From Pasteurella bettyae CCUG 2042 (GTDB lineage Bacteria; Pseudomonadota; Gammaproteobacteria; Enterobacterales; Pasteurellaceae), in contig NZ_AJSX01000017.1 in the NCBI RefSeq assembly GCF_000262245.1, positions 1 through 48,358 on the forward strand: a stretch of DNA of 48,358 bases, given 5' to 3'. The position numbers were made by a program, and so were the translations under genes. Under the pieces are notes generated by a model. That model worked only from the letters and a program-made list of their open reading frames with translations. It searched no databases and was not told where the DNA came from. This document shows, piece by piece, positions 27,420 to 36,008 of the stretch. Position 1 is the stretch's first letter, and each line of letters opens with the position of its first letter.

Positions 27420-28334
27420 TTAGTCGGTAAGAAACAATGCGGCGGCACCTCGTACACCACCAGAATCACCATATTTAGCTTTTTTAATCACAGGCACTTT
27501 TGCACTACGCATTAAATGTTTCGGTAAAACTCTCGGTAAGGCTTCATATAAATAATCAAAATTAGACAATCCACCGCCTAATACAATCAGGTGTGGATCT
27601 AAAGCAGTAATAATATTACCAAGAGAAATTGAAGCTAATTCTATAAAAATTTCCACAAACTCGACCGCACTTTGCTCTCCTGCATAGAAGCGTTCAATAA
27701 TGGCTTTTGCGGATAATGCTTCGCCTTTAAGATCGCGATAAAGCCATTCAAATCCACGGCCTGATAAATAATTATCTAAACAAGCTTGGTTGCCACAACC
27801 ACATTCATAAATAGGGGCTTTATCCCACCCTAATAATTTCAAAGCATGATAATTTAATTGTAGATGCCCTAATTCACCTGCCATGCCTGTTTCGCCTGAA
27901 TGCACTTTGCCATTAAAAACTAATCCACCGCCAAAACCTGTTCCTAAAATCAATCCTAAGACAAAAGGATATTTTTGATTTTCTGTTGCCCAAGCTTCCG
28001 ATAAGGCAAAACAATTTGCATCATTTTCTGCACGAACTTCTCTACCTAAATATTGAGTGAGATCCTTTAAGATTGGCTTATTATCCGCAACACGAATATT
28101 AGTAATTTCAGCAATTCCCGTATCTGGATTAACGAAACCTGGAATTCCCAGCCCGACAGTACCTTTCTCATTAAATTTTTCATCGGCTGCACGCACAAGC
28201 GATGCGATAGTTTCTAACCATTGTTCATAGCTATCTTTCGGTGTATCCACACGTTGACAATATTGCTTTTCTAACTGCTCATTAAAAACAGCTAATTCAA
28301 TTTTTGTACCGCCAATATCTAAACCATATAGCAT
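27420..28334 (-). CDS. nagK: N-acetylglucosamine kinase (ROK family)
   Basis: 304 residues. The ATP-binding [12 protein letters not shown] motif is at the N-terminus, and [14 protein letters not shown] and [13 protein letters not shown] are sugar-binding. [19 protein letters not shown] and GELGHLQLN lead to the ROK zinc site [19 protein letters not shown]. It phosphorylates N-acetylglucosamine released in cell-wall or sialic-acid/amino-sugar turnover to GlcNAc-6-phosphate in the cytoplasm. A related ROK kinase such as NanK is the main alternative, but the motif spacing and length fit NagK. It is preceded by pgpB (13-bp gap, same strand). An uptake sequence lies inside at 27664-27672. Confidence 0.9.
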   Translation of the reverse strand: MLYGLDIGGTKIELAVFNEQLEKQYCQRVDTPKDSYEQWLETIASLVRAADEKFNEKGTVGLGIPGFVNPDTGIAEITNIRVADNKPILKDLTQYLGREVRAENDANCFALSEAWATENQKYPFVLGLILGTGFGGGLVFNGKVHSGETGMAGELGHLQLNYHALKLLGWDKAPIYECGCGNQACLDNYLSGRGFEWLYRDLKGEALSAKAIIERFYAGEQSAVEFVEIFIELASISLGNIITALDPHLIVLGGGLSNFDYLYEALPRVLPKHLMRSAKVPVIKKAKYGDSGGVRGAAALFLTD

Positions 28335-28347
28335 TTTTTATCCTTAA

Positions 28348-29097
28348 TTACTTAAGTAAGCATCTAGGTGCGAAATCTTTTGCAAAAAATTGTTTCTTTT
28401 CCAAAAAGATAAATAATGCACAATGCAATCCCCAAGAAATTAACGCACTTACCAATAAATCAATTGGATAATGCATACCTAAACGTAATCGACTAATCAG
28501 CATTAATACTGCCCAAAGTGCGGTCAAAAATACAAAAATTTTTGCTTTTATGGAAGTATCATTTAATAAACGCATAAATCCAGCCACTAACAATAACCAG
28601 CTAACCGCAAAGATAGTATGACCTGATGGAAAAGAATAACTGACTTCTTCTATTCTATGTTTAACTAACCAAGTTGGTGTCTCAGCTTTACTTGCATAAT
28701 AATTATTTACAATAATTTTGCGTTGTGCTTTAGTTTGATCATAAAAATACTCAGCACTAGCTCCCGAATTTTGTGCTAATTGTTCAACGTAAGGGCGAGG
28801 CTCGGCAAACACATGTTTTAACCCCGTTTTAACACCTTGGGTTATTACTGTAGAAAAAGCTAAAACTAAGACAATAAAAATCCATTGATTTTTCGTTTTA
28901 GCAAATGGAAAGAAAAGTAAGGCGAACACACCACAAGTCATTAAAGCGTAAGGTGCCGTACTAGTTTCAGTTAACCAATATAAAAAATGATCAAAATTGG
29001 TTATCTCCTCGTCACCTTGCCAATGCCAACCAGAAATCCATGCAAAAATAGGCACAAGACAAAGTAAAAGAGTATATAATGACAATCGTTTTAACAT
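28348..29097 (-). CDS. pgpB: Phosphatidylglycerophosphatase B / PAP2 family membrane phosphatase
   Basis: 249 residues with about six membrane segments and the three PAP2 signature motifs: KHVFAEPRP (KX6RP-type), YSFPSGHTIFA (PSGH), and SRLRLGMHYPIDLLVS (SRX5HX3D). The catalytic histidines are in the second and third motifs. Family role: dephosphorylation of phosphatidylglycerophosphate and undecaprenyl pyrophosphate on the periplasmic side. An uptake sequence lies in the gene at 28516-28524. It is divergent from ribA with a short gap and is probably co-transcribed with nagK. Confidence 0.9.
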   Translation of the reverse strand: MLKRLSLYTLLLCLVPIFAWISGWHWQGDEEITNFDHFLYWLTETSTAPYALMTCGVFALLFFPFAKTKNQWIFIVLVLAFSTVITQGVKTGLKHVFAEPRPYVEQLAQNSGASAEYFYDQTKAQRKIIVNNYYASKAETPTWLVKHRIEEVSYSFPSGHTIFAVSWLLLVAGFMRLLNDTSIKAKIFVFLTALWAVLMLISRLRLGMHYPIDLLVSALISWGLHCALFIFLEKKQFFAKDFAPRCLLK

Positions 29098-29178
29098 TTT
29101 TATAATTTCCCATAGTTGAAAAGATGCATTTTAACATTACATAGTGGAAAAGTAGATAGTAGAGGTAAGGATTTATTT

Positions 29179-29841
29179 ATGTCAAAAATTCAATTGGTTG
29201 CAGAAGCAAATCTTCCAACAGAATTTGGACTCTTTAAAATTGTGGGTTTTGAATTTCCAGACACAAAAAAAGAACATGTTGCCTTAGTCATGGGTGATAT
29301 TAGTCATAGTGAAGAAAAACCTGTTTTAGCACGTATCCATTCTGAATGTTTAACTGGTGATGCTTTACATAGCCTAAAATGTGATTGTGGTTTCCAACTT
29401 ACCACCGCATTACGTCAAATCAGTGAGGAGGGACGTGGCGTTCTGATTTATCACCGTGAAGAAGGACGAGGCATTGGGTTAATTAATAAAATTCGTGCTT
29501 ATTCATTACAAGATCAGGGAATGGATACGATAGAAGCTAATCTTGCTTTGGGTTTTGCTGCTGATGAACGTAACTTCTGTGTTTGTGCCGATATTTTTGA
29601 ATTATTAGGGATATCAAAAGTGCGTTTGTTAACCAACAACCCAAATAAAATTGATACAATGAAAAAAGCGGGGATTAATATTGTAGAACGTGTGCCACTA
29701 AACGTAGGCGAAAATCGTTATAATCGTGGTTATTTAGATACTAAAGCAAAAAAAATGGGACATTTTATTGTCCATAATAATGAAAAACATTTTTTAGAAT
29801 GTCCACATTGTCAATCTGAAATTCCTAATTCAAATAAATAG
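29179..29841 (+). CDS. ribA: GTP cyclohydrolase II
   Basis: The start chosen is ATG at 29179 ([17 protein letters not shown]) with AAGG upstream; the in-frame extension to 29116 reads [11 protein letters not shown] and is not expected in the family. The product is 220 residues. The zinc site is [21 protein letters not shown], with three cysteines. The GTP-binding [18 protein letters not shown] and the catalytic LLTNNPNKI are intact. It opens GTP to start riboflavin synthesis. The C-terminus is longer than in E. coli and ends with a CPHC motif ([10 protein letters not shown]), which could bind a metal. No riboswitch is seen upstream. A strong terminator follows. Confidence 0.95.
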   Translation: MSKIQLVAEANLPTEFGLFKIVGFEFPDTKKEHVALVMGDISHSEEKPVLARIHSECLTGDALHSLKCDCGFQLTTALRQISEEGRGVLIYHREEGRGIGLINKIRAYSLQDQGMDTIEANLALGFAADERNFCVCADIFELLGISKVRLLTNNPNKIDTMKKAGINIVERVPLNVGENRYNRGYLDTKAKKMGHFIVHNNEKHFLECPHCQSEIPNSNK

Positions 29842-29848
29842 AAAACAT

Positions 29849-29869
29849 GCCCTCCTCGGAGGGCTTTTT
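29849..29869 (+). terminator. ribA terminator
   Basis: GCCCTCC (29849-29855) and GGAGGGC (29858-29864) form a GC-rich hairpin followed by five T, right after the ribA stop. Confidence 0.9.
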
Positions 29870-29945
29870 AGATCTAATTAAACAATATTAATTGGTCTTC
29901 ATCATCTCTAAACTTAGAAAAGTTATTCTGTAAAGGCAAAAGAAA

Positions 29946-31982
29946 TTAACCATTTTCCACAAATTTCTCACGCAATTTATGTAATTGGTCACGAATCGCT
30001 GCTGCTTTTTCAAATTCAAGATCTTGTGCAAACTTATACATTTGTTGCTCAAGCTTTTTAACTTGTTGTTGATATTCTTTAGGATTGCTAGGTATATCAT
30101 AAACTGCGGTTGATTCAGCGACTTTTTGTGTGCGTTGTTTAGTGCGAGATTTATTTGAACCACCTTGCCCAATATCTAATAATTCTCCTACTTTCTTATT
30201 TAAAGCCTGAGGAATAATACCTCGCTCCTCATTATATTTTATTTGTTTTTCACGGCGACGATGGGTTTCCGTAATCGCTTTTTCCATTGAATTAGTCATC
30301 CGATCCGCATAAAGAATGGCTTTACCTTTTAAGTTACGAGCTGCACGACCAATAGTTTGAATCAATGAGCGTTCTGAACGTAAAAAGCCTTCTTTATCCG
30401 CATCCAAAATAGCAACTAATGAAACTTCAGGTATATCTAACCCTTCACGTAATAAGTTAATTCCGACTAAAACATCAAACTCCCCTAAACGTAAATCACG
30501 AATAATTTCCACACGTTCAACAGTATCAATATCAGAATGTAAATAACGAACTCGAACACCATGTTCTTCAAGATAATCAGTTAAATCTTCTGCCATACGC
30601 TTAGTTAAGGTTGTTACAAGTACACGTTCATTGCGTTCTGCCCGCTGGCGAGCTTCTGATAATAAATCATCAACTTGAATAGCTACTGGACGAATTTCAA
30701 TTTCAGGATCCAATAATCCCGTCGGACGTACGACTTGATCAATAATTTCTGTACCCGATTTTTCTAACTCATAAGGGCCTGGTGTTGCTGATACATAAAT
30801 GGTTTGCGGCGCTAGACGTTCAAATTCTTCAAAACGCAATGGACGATTATCCAGTGCAGAGGGTAAGCGAAAACCATATTCCACTAAGGTTTCTTTACGA
30901 GAACGGTCACCTCGATACATTCCTCCAATCTGAGGCACCGTAACGTGTGATTCATCAATCACTAACAAAGCATCAGAAGGCATATAATCAAATAAAGTCG
31001 GTGGTGGTTGACCTTCATCACGACCGGATAAATAACGTGAATAATTTTCGATACCAGAGCAATAACCTAGCTCATTCATCATTTCAATATCAAACTGAGT
31101 TCGTTGAGTAATACGTTGTTCTTCTAACAATTTATGCTGTTTAATAAACTCCTCTCGGCGAAGCACTAATTCGGCTTTGATCTTTTCAATTGCATCAAGA
31201 ATTTGCTCTCTTGGAGTCACATAATGGGTTTTAGGATATACCGTAAAACGAGGCACTTTACCAAAACTTGTTCCAGTGAGAGGATCAAATAAACTCAAAC
31301 GTTCAATTTCATTATCAAATAACTCAATTCGCACAGCTTTATCATCAGATTCAGCAGGAAAAATATCAATAATTTCACCACGGACACGAAAAGTACCACG
31401 TTGGAATGCTTGGTCATTACGCGTATATTGCAATTCGGCTAAACGAGCTAAGATCTGGCGTTGATCGATAATTGCACCTGTCTGCAAGTGCAACATCATT
31501 TTTAAATATGAATCAGGATCACCCAACCCATAAATAGCAGAAACTGAAGCGACTACAATAGTATCTCTGCGCTCTAAGAAGGATTTTGTTGCAGACAACC
31601 GCATTTGTTCTATTTGATCATTAATAGAGGCATCTTTCTCAATAAAGGTATCACTCGCTGGCACATAGGCTTCAGGCTGATAATAATCATAGTAAGAAAC
31701 AAAATATTCCACCGCATTTTCAGGAAAAAAGGTTTTCATTTCAGCATAGAGCTGTGCCGCCAAGGTTTTATTTGGCGCAAGTAACATGGCTGGACGATTC
31801 AATTTTGCAATTACATTAGCAATAGTGAAGGTTTTCCCTGAGCCTGTTACCCCAAGTAACGTTTGGTGAGCTAAGCCATCATTGAGGTTTTCGCTCAATC
31901 GTTCTATCGCCTGAGGCTGATCGCCTGAAGGCTGAAACGTTGAATGCAAAATAAACGGTTTAGAATTTATTTTATGTGACAT
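29946..31982 (-). CDS. uvrB: Excinuclease ABC subunit B
   Basis: 678 residues. Helicase motif I is [16 protein letters not shown], and the beta-hairpin region [26 protein letters not shown] is diagnostic. The DEAD-like motif is [78 protein letters not shown] and the C-terminal UVR motif ([29 protein letters not shown]) are all present. It is the damage-verification subunit of nucleotide excision repair. No LexA-type CTG-N10-CAG site was seen in the first 100 bp upstream. The region beyond contains a DnaA-box cluster. Confidence 0.98.
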   Translation of the reverse strand: MSHKINSKPFILHSTFQPSGDQPQAIERLSENLNDGLAHQTLLGVTGSGKTFTIANVIAKLNRPAMLLAPNKTLAAQLYAEMKTFFPENAVEYFVSYYDYYQPEAYVPASDTFIEKDASINDQIEQMRLSATKSFLERRDTIVVASVSAIYGLGDPDSYLKMMLHLQTGAIIDQRQILARLAELQYTRNDQAFQRGTFRVRGEIIDIFPAESDDKAVRIELFDNEIERLSLFDPLTGTSFGKVPRFTVYPKTHYVTPREQILDAIEKIKAELVLRREEFIKQHKLLEEQRITQRTQFDIEMMNELGYCSGIENYSRYLSGRDEGQPPPTLFDYMPSDALLVIDESHVTVPQIGGMYRGDRSRKETLVEYGFRLPSALDNRPLRFEEFERLAPQTIYVSATPGPYELEKSGTEIIDQVVRPTGLLDPEIEIRPVAIQVDDLLSEARQRAERNERVLVTTLTKRMAEDLTDYLEEHGVRVRYLHSDIDTVERVEIIRDLRLGEFDVLVGINLLREGLDIPEVSLVAILDADKEGFLRSERSLIQTIGRAARNLKGKAILYADRMTNSMEKAITETHRRREKQIKYNEERGIIPQALNKKVGELLDIGQGGSNKSRTKQRTQKVAESTAVYDIPSNPKEYQQQVKKLEQQMYKFAQDLEFEKAAAIRDQLHKLREKFVENG

Positions 31983-32020
31983 AGATTTTTTGACTCAAAC
32001 TCTTATGTTAAATAAACCAA

Positions 32021-32029
32021 AAGTGCGGT
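32021..32029 (+). repeat. DNA uptake sequence (hUSS), intergenic
   Basis: AAGTGCGGT upstream of uvrB. The stretch 31983-32494 holds no protein gene; it contains this site, about 240 bp of very AT-rich DNA, a DnaA-box cluster and the tRNA-Asn promoter. Confidence 0.9.
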
Positions 32030-32344
32030 TCTATTTTCATAAATTTTATATGATGAAAAAGAAAATTTTTGATTTAACGCCGAATTATCTCGATAAAATT
32101 AGATTTTAAGATTTTTTGCATTTTATCACAAAATCGTAACAAATTCAGAAGATAAAAATCTAAGTTTTACACAGACTTATATTTGTCAATATAAAATCCT
32201 CACAAAATTAAAAAATTTTTTAAAATATTTTACTGGAATTTTATTAACTTATTGATAAATATAGAAATGTTATTTTACAACCAATTATTTAACAAAATTC
32301 ATCAAAGCCTTATATAATCAAGCCTTAGATAATCTTTAAGGTAA

Positions 32345-32379
32345 TAATACACAGAGTTATCCACAGCTTTTGTGGATAG
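32345..32379. promoter_or_regulatory. Cluster of three DnaA boxes upstream of uvrB (possible DARS1-like site)
   Basis: TAATACACA (32345-32353, 7 of 9), a perfect TTATCCACA (32357-32365) and an opposed TGTGGATAG (32371-32379, 8 of 9 on the complement) lie within 35 bp. The last two form a TATCCACA/TGTGGATA inverted repeat with a 5-nt centre. In E. coli the DnaA-reactivating sequence DARS1 lies in the bioD-uvrB intergenic region and holds three clustered DnaA boxes. The shared neighbour uvrB makes a DARS1-like role plausible; it is not shown. Confidence 0.55.
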
Positions 32380-32421
32380 AAATTTAGGTAAGAAAAATAG
32401 AAACTTTTTACCGTTTGAGTG

Positions 32422-32450
32422 TTGACAAGATTACGACTAACCTTTATCAT
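32422..32450 (+). promoter_or_regulatory. Promoter of tRNA-Asn
   Basis: TTGACA (32422-32427), a 17-bp spacer and TATCAT (32445-32450), about 45 bp upstream of the tRNA. Confidence 0.75.
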
Positions 32451-32494
32451 TCGCAACCTATTCAGTAAGATACACTGAGGTAATACAGAATAAT

Positions 32495-32570
32495 TCCTCC
32501 TTAGTTCAGTCGGTAGAACGGCGGACTGTTAATCCGTATGTCGCTGGTTCAAGTCCAGCAGGAGGAGCCA
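32495..32570 (+). tRNA. tRNA-Asn (GTT)
   Basis: A 76-nt gene beginning TCCTCCTTAGTTCAGTCGG and ending with encoded CCA. The acceptor stem TCCTCCT/AGGAGGA pairs fully, the anticodon loop is CTGTTAA with GTT, and the T arm is CTGGTTCAAGTCCAG. Confidence 0.98.
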
Positions 32571-32638
32571 AATTCTCTTTTGGTTATCTTTTATTTGTCT
32601 CCTTTTATAAAAGTATAGTGTATCGCCAAAAGATTTTT

Positions 32639-32660
32639 GCCCGTGTTTACGGGCTTTTAT
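32639..32660 (+). terminator. Terminator downstream of tRNA-Asn
   Basis: GCCCGT (32639-32644) and ACGGGC (32649-32654) with a GTTT loop, followed by a T-rich run, about 70 bp after the tRNA. Confidence 0.8.
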
Positions 32661-32748
32661 TTTTCTGATGTTTTGTTTTTATCCTATTTTCTAATAAATC
32701 CTTTCACTATATAATCCAAACTTCACATTCATTTAGGGACTCATCATC

Positions 32749-33726
32749 ATGTTATTCCCCTCTTTCGCTATTATTGGTGGATTAATGCTGTTAATTTGGG
32801 CGGCAGATCGCTTTGTGGATAGTGCGGTAGCAACAGCTCGCTATTTTGGTATGCCTCAATTACTTATCGGTATGATCATTATTGGTTTCGGTACCTCCGC
32901 ACCAGAAATGATCGTATCAGCAACCTCAGCATTAAATGGTAATTCTGGAATTGCGCTTGGGAATGCCTATGGCTCAAACATTACCAATATTGCCTTAATT
33001 CTAGGTTTGACCGCTTTAATTTCACCTTTAGCCGTAAATTCTCAAGTACTTAAGCAAGAATTACCTATTCTAATATTGATTACTGGAATTTCGGCATTGC
33101 TAATTTATGACGCAGAAGTATCTAGACAAGATGCCATCATTCTATTAGTCATATTTGCAATTTATATGATATGGACAATTTGGCATGGTTTAAAAAATAA
33201 ACCAGATAGCCTTGCTTATGATGTTAATGAAGAATTAACTGAAAAAGATCCAATAAATATTAAACTGTCATTATTTTGGCTAATAGTTGGGCTATTGCTT
33301 TTGATGATAAGCTCTCAGCTATTGGTATGGGGCGCCGTTGAGCTTGCCCATTATTTTGGCGTAAGCGATTTAGTAATTGGCTTAACCATTGTTGCTGTCG
33401 GAACATCATTACCAGAATTAGCCTCATCATTAGTTGCTGCCAAAAAAGATCAAGTTGATCTAGCCGTCGGTAATATCATCGGTTCTAATCTATTCAATAC
33501 ACTTGCTGTAGTGGGCATTGCTGGTACAATTTCGCCAATGCAAGTAGGTTCAGAAGTGTTTAACCGAGATATATTAGTAATGTCAATTTTAACCTTGCTC
33601 TTACTGGTATTTGGATTAAACTTTGGTAAGCATATAGGCAAGGGTAAAATTAATCGTTTTGAAGGGTTCATATTCTTCTTAATTTATCTAGGCTATAACT
33701 TCTATTTGCTTGAAACTGCGGTATAA
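32749..33726 (+). CDS. yrbG: YrbG-type Na+/Ca2+ exchanger family protein
   Basis: 325 residues with about ten membrane segments in two homologous halves. Each half carries the CaCA alpha-repeat: GFGTSAPEMIVSATSALNGNSGIALGNAYGSNITNIALILG in the first, and AVGTSLPELASSLVAAKKDQVDLAVGNIIGSNLFNTLAVVG in the second. The conserved PE and GN/GSN residues line the ion site. It is an inner-membrane cation antiporter; calcium as substrate is assumed from family. AGGGA precedes the ATG. A USS-like TAGTGCGGT with one mismatch lies near 32820. It is monocistronic and convergent with zevB. Confidence 0.92.
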   Translation: MLFPSFAIIGGLMLLIWAADRFVDSAVATARYFGMPQLLIGMIIIGFGTSAPEMIVSATSALNGNSGIALGNAYGSNITNIALILGLTALISPLAVNSQVLKQELPILILITGISALLIYDAEVSRQDAIILLVIFAIYMIWTIWHGLKNKPDSLAYDVNEELTEKDPINIKLSLFWLIVGLLLLMISSQLLVWGAVELAHYFGVSDLVIGLTIVAVGTSLPELASSLVAAKKDQVDLAVGNIIGSNLFNTLAVVGIAGTISPMQVGSEVFNRDILVMSILTLLLLVFGLNFGKHIGKGKINRFEGFIFFLIYLGYNFYLLETAV

Positions 33727-33861
33727 AATAAAAAAATAAAAGGGAGATTGAAACAAGCCTTAATAGAAATAATTAAGAAGGTTTGTCATAAATATTTCCC
33801 TAAACAAAAATAATATCTAAATTAAAGTGACCTATATCACTTGTAGTATGGAAGAAAATTA

Positions 33862-34917
33862 TTACCGTCCAAATAATGTTGCGCCACCAGATGAAGGCAA
33901 GGTTGTTCCATATAACAGACTAATAGCAAAGAAAATTAATAATAATCCAGCAATCAATTTAATTAATACATCAAAATCTAAATTTAGTGTGGGAGATAAA
34001 TACCACTTTCCTACTTTAATCGCTGTACTTCTGGCATATTGAACCATAGCGGCGAAACTGGATAACGTTAGCCCAGTTCCAATTGACATAGCTAAAGTAG
34101 CAACAATCCCCCAAGCATATGAATTCAGCATATAAGAAAGAAATAAAACAAAAATTGCGCCAGTACAAGGACGCATACCAATACTCATAATCACTAAAAA
34201 TTGTGATTTCCAGCTAGTAGCTTGCTCTAATTCGGTATGCTCTGGCATATGTTTATGTCCACAACCGCAATCCGTTCCATGTTCATGAGGAATAAATTCT
34301 TGAGACTGAATTTGAGTTATATTTTGACCGATGCGTAAATTATCTGCTAATACATTAATTTGACGAATATGAGGAACTTTATTCGCTTGTGATAAAGTGC
34401 GGTGTTTTTTTATAAATTTTTGAAAACTTTGATAACACCAACGTAAACCTAACAAAATGACAAGAAGATAAGCGACTCGTTCTAACCATAATTGGCTTAA
34501 TTTAAAATAAGCAGAAGATAAATTCAGTATCACTACCACAATAGAAGTTGCCAAGATCGCCACAACACCTTGCATTAATGAAGATAAAAAACTTAACTTC
34601 ATGCTCTTTTTAAGCTTCGACTGATGAGTAGATAAATAACTAACAATAATAAATTTACCGTGTCCAGGGCCTGCCGCATGAAATATTCCATACAGAAAAC
34701 TAATCAAAATCAGCATACTTCCAGCAACCCTAGGATTATGCTTAATTTCCTGTAAATTATCAGAAATTAATTGATTAAATTCCCTTTGCCAAACCACAAT
34801 ATGAGTAAATAACCAAGGGAACAAATTAGTAATAGCAATAATTAATGAAATTAAGAGAACAATCCAAATCCATTTATTATGTTTTAGATTTTCCTTTTGT
34901 ACCGCTTTTATTTGCAT
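33862..34917 (-). CDS. zevB: NicO-family membrane transporter, ZevB
   Basis: 351 residues with about seven membrane segments. Transporter motifs of the nickel/cobalt (NicO/RcnA) family are present: FLYGIFHAAGPGHGKFIIVSYL, where the His and Gly residues form the metal path, and MSIGMRPCTGAIFVLFLSYMLNSYAWG. A long cytosolic or periplasmic loop carries a metal-binding cluster HEHGTDCGCGHKHMPEH near residue 213. Family knowledge: with ZevA it forms the ZevAB zinc acquisition system reported in non-typeable H. influenzae as needed for lung survival. The start overlaps the zevA end by 10 bp, indicating translational coupling. An uptake sequence lies inside at 34395-34403. Confidence 0.88.
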   Translation of the reverse strand: MQIKAVQKENLKHNKWIWIVLLISLIIAITNLFPWLFTHIVVWQREFNQLISDNLQEIKHNPRVAGSMLILISFLYGIFHAAGPGHGKFIIVSYLSTHQSKLKKSMKLSFLSSLMQGVVAILATSIVVVILNLSSAYFKLSQLWLERVAYLLVILLGLRWCYQSFQKFIKKHRTLSQANKVPHIRQINVLADNLRIGQNITQIQSQEFIPHEHGTDCGCGHKHMPEHTELEQATSWKSQFLVIMSIGMRPCTGAIFVLFLSYMLNSYAWGIVATLAMSIGTGLTLSSFAAMVQYARSTAIKVGKWYLSPTLNLDFDVLIKLIAGLLLIFFAISLLYGTTLPSSGGATLFGR

Positions 34918-35543
34918 AATATAATCACTTTCTGTGCAAACTGTTTACCTAAGGTGAAATCTTCATCTCGTTGGGTTTTATCTAGTGATGAAGCATATTG
35001 TCGGGTTTTATCATCTACATTAGGCGCTAAAATTTTGCCTTGGCAATTTGAAGGGAGTGGTGAAAAATCCACTGCATTTTTCTGTTCATCATAATACATA
35101 GATACATAATACATAGAATCATAAGTTGAGAGGGTTAATTCCGTATTTTTTAACTCAATAGGATCAGTTAATAAAAGATCAAAATAATAAAGAATTTGTG
35201 AATTAGAATTTTGTAAACCATAATTTTGTGGTTTTGAAGTATATTTAATTTTGCGACCTTTTTGATCATAGAAATAACTAAAATAATGTTCATTAACAAT
35301 ATTATTCATCATTTCATCAGCTAATTTTTGTTGTTCTTTTGGATCATTTTTAGCTTGTTGTAAATCATATAACATTTCTGATGAACTTGCTCGATCTAAT
35401 AGCCATTTCATAGAAAAGCCTATTAATTTTTGCTCCTTAACAATCGGTGTTGTTTTCATTTCTATGAATGCATGTGGATGAGCAAACGTATTTTGTGAAA
35501 GAAAAATAATGGAACAAGACAATAAAAAAATCAGTTTTTTCAT
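34908..35543 (-). CDS. zevA: Periplasmic metal-binding DUF1007 protein, ZevA
   Basis: The start chosen is ATG at 35543, giving MKKLIFLLSCSIIFLSQNTFA as signal peptide and 211 residues; an upstream ATG at 35564 has no ribosome binding site and would lengthen the signal. After cleavage the mature N-terminus is HPHAFIEMKT, the His-x-His start typical of DUF1007 proteins and a likely zinc ligand. The remainder is beta-rich (YYFDLLLTDPIELKNTELTLSTYDSMYYVSMYYDEQ). It is the periplasmic partner of ZevB. Zinc regulation is likely from its role, but no convincing Zur site was found by eye. Confidence 0.88.
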   Translation of the reverse strand: MKKLIFLLSCSIIFLSQNTFAHPHAFIEMKTTPIVKEQKLIGFSMKWLLDRASSSEMLYDLQQAKNDPKEQQKLADEMMNNIVNEHYFSYFYDQKGRKIKYTSKPQNYGLQNSNSQILYYFDLLLTDPIELKNTELTLSTYDSMYYVSMYYDEQKNAVDFSPLPSNCQGKILAPNVDDKTRQYASSLDKTQRDEDFTLGKQFAQKVIILCK

Positions 35544-35681
35544 GCTCAAAACAACCTTACTCATTAATATTTACATAGTATGAATTTCATTCTTTAAAAT
35601 AAAAATCAAACTTAAAACCTATAATTTCTTGTCAATATTTGCTAAAAAATAAGCGACTAAATCTAAAACCCTACAAATAAT

Positions 35682-35695
35682 ATGATTTATATCAA
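35682..35695 (+). promoter_or_regulatory. FNR-like site upstream of a candidate small RNA
   Basis: ATGATTTATATCAA differs from the FNR consensus TTGAT-N4-ATCAA at one half-site base. Its centre is about 61 bp before the predicted start of the small RNA, a usual class I activator position. It is embedded in a longer TGATTTA/TAAATCA palindrome. Confidence 0.4.
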
Positions 35696-35748
35696 TAAAT
35701 CATCATATCAAGCTTTGTTCTGGGAACTTTTTTATGTACTATACATGA

Positions 35749-35847
35749 CGTCAAGTAATTGCTTGATATTCATAAAGTTCCTAAATAAAATAATCATAAA
35801 TAAATAGCTAAACTACTTTCCTACCACCCTTTTAGGGTGGTTTTTTT
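35749..35847 (+). ncRNA. Candidate small RNA between zevA and ettA
   Basis: A strong rho-independent terminator (stem ACCACCCT 35823-35830 with AGGGTGGT 35834-35841, seven T) ends a plus-strand transcript with no protein gene before it. A promoter-like TTGTTC (35715-35720) and TACTAT (35737-35742), 16 bp apart, would start an RNA near 35749. It would have a 5' hairpin TCAAG/CTTGA (35751-35766), an A/U-rich unstructured middle and the terminator: about 99 nt, the layout of Hfq-type small RNAs. An outer inverted repeat GGAACTTT (35723-35730)/AAAGTTCC (35774-35781) may mean an earlier start. The whole intergenic stretch 35544-36008 contains nothing else. Confidence 0.55.
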
Positions 35848-36008
35848 ATAGACTAATATCCTAGAAAAAAGTTCATTCAAGTTTATTACTTTACTAAAAA
35901 CTAGAATAATTTTTATATTATATCCTGTTACTCAAGATAAATCTTACATATCCCCATAATTTCAAGTAAAATAAGCAATTTAATTAAATAACACTTATGG
36001 GATCCAAT

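Noticed and set aside
29116..29178. N-terminal extension of RibA
   Set aside because: The family start MSKIQL at 29179 has a ribosome binding site; the extension is not expected in GTP cyclohydrolase II.
29888..30172. A 94-residue minus-strand frame
   Set aside because: It is a frame-shifted shadow of the uvrB 3' end.
32041..32480. A chromosomal replication origin suggested by AT-rich DNA and DnaA boxes
   Set aside because: Only three boxes are present, no GATC sites occur in the region, and the usual oriC neighbours (mnmG, mioC, dnaA, rpmH) are absent.
33825..33842. A CRP-like palindrome AAGTGA-N6-TCACTT
   Set aside because: It lies between the 3' ends of two convergent genes (yrbG and zevB), with no promoter to serve; more likely a weak terminator hairpin.
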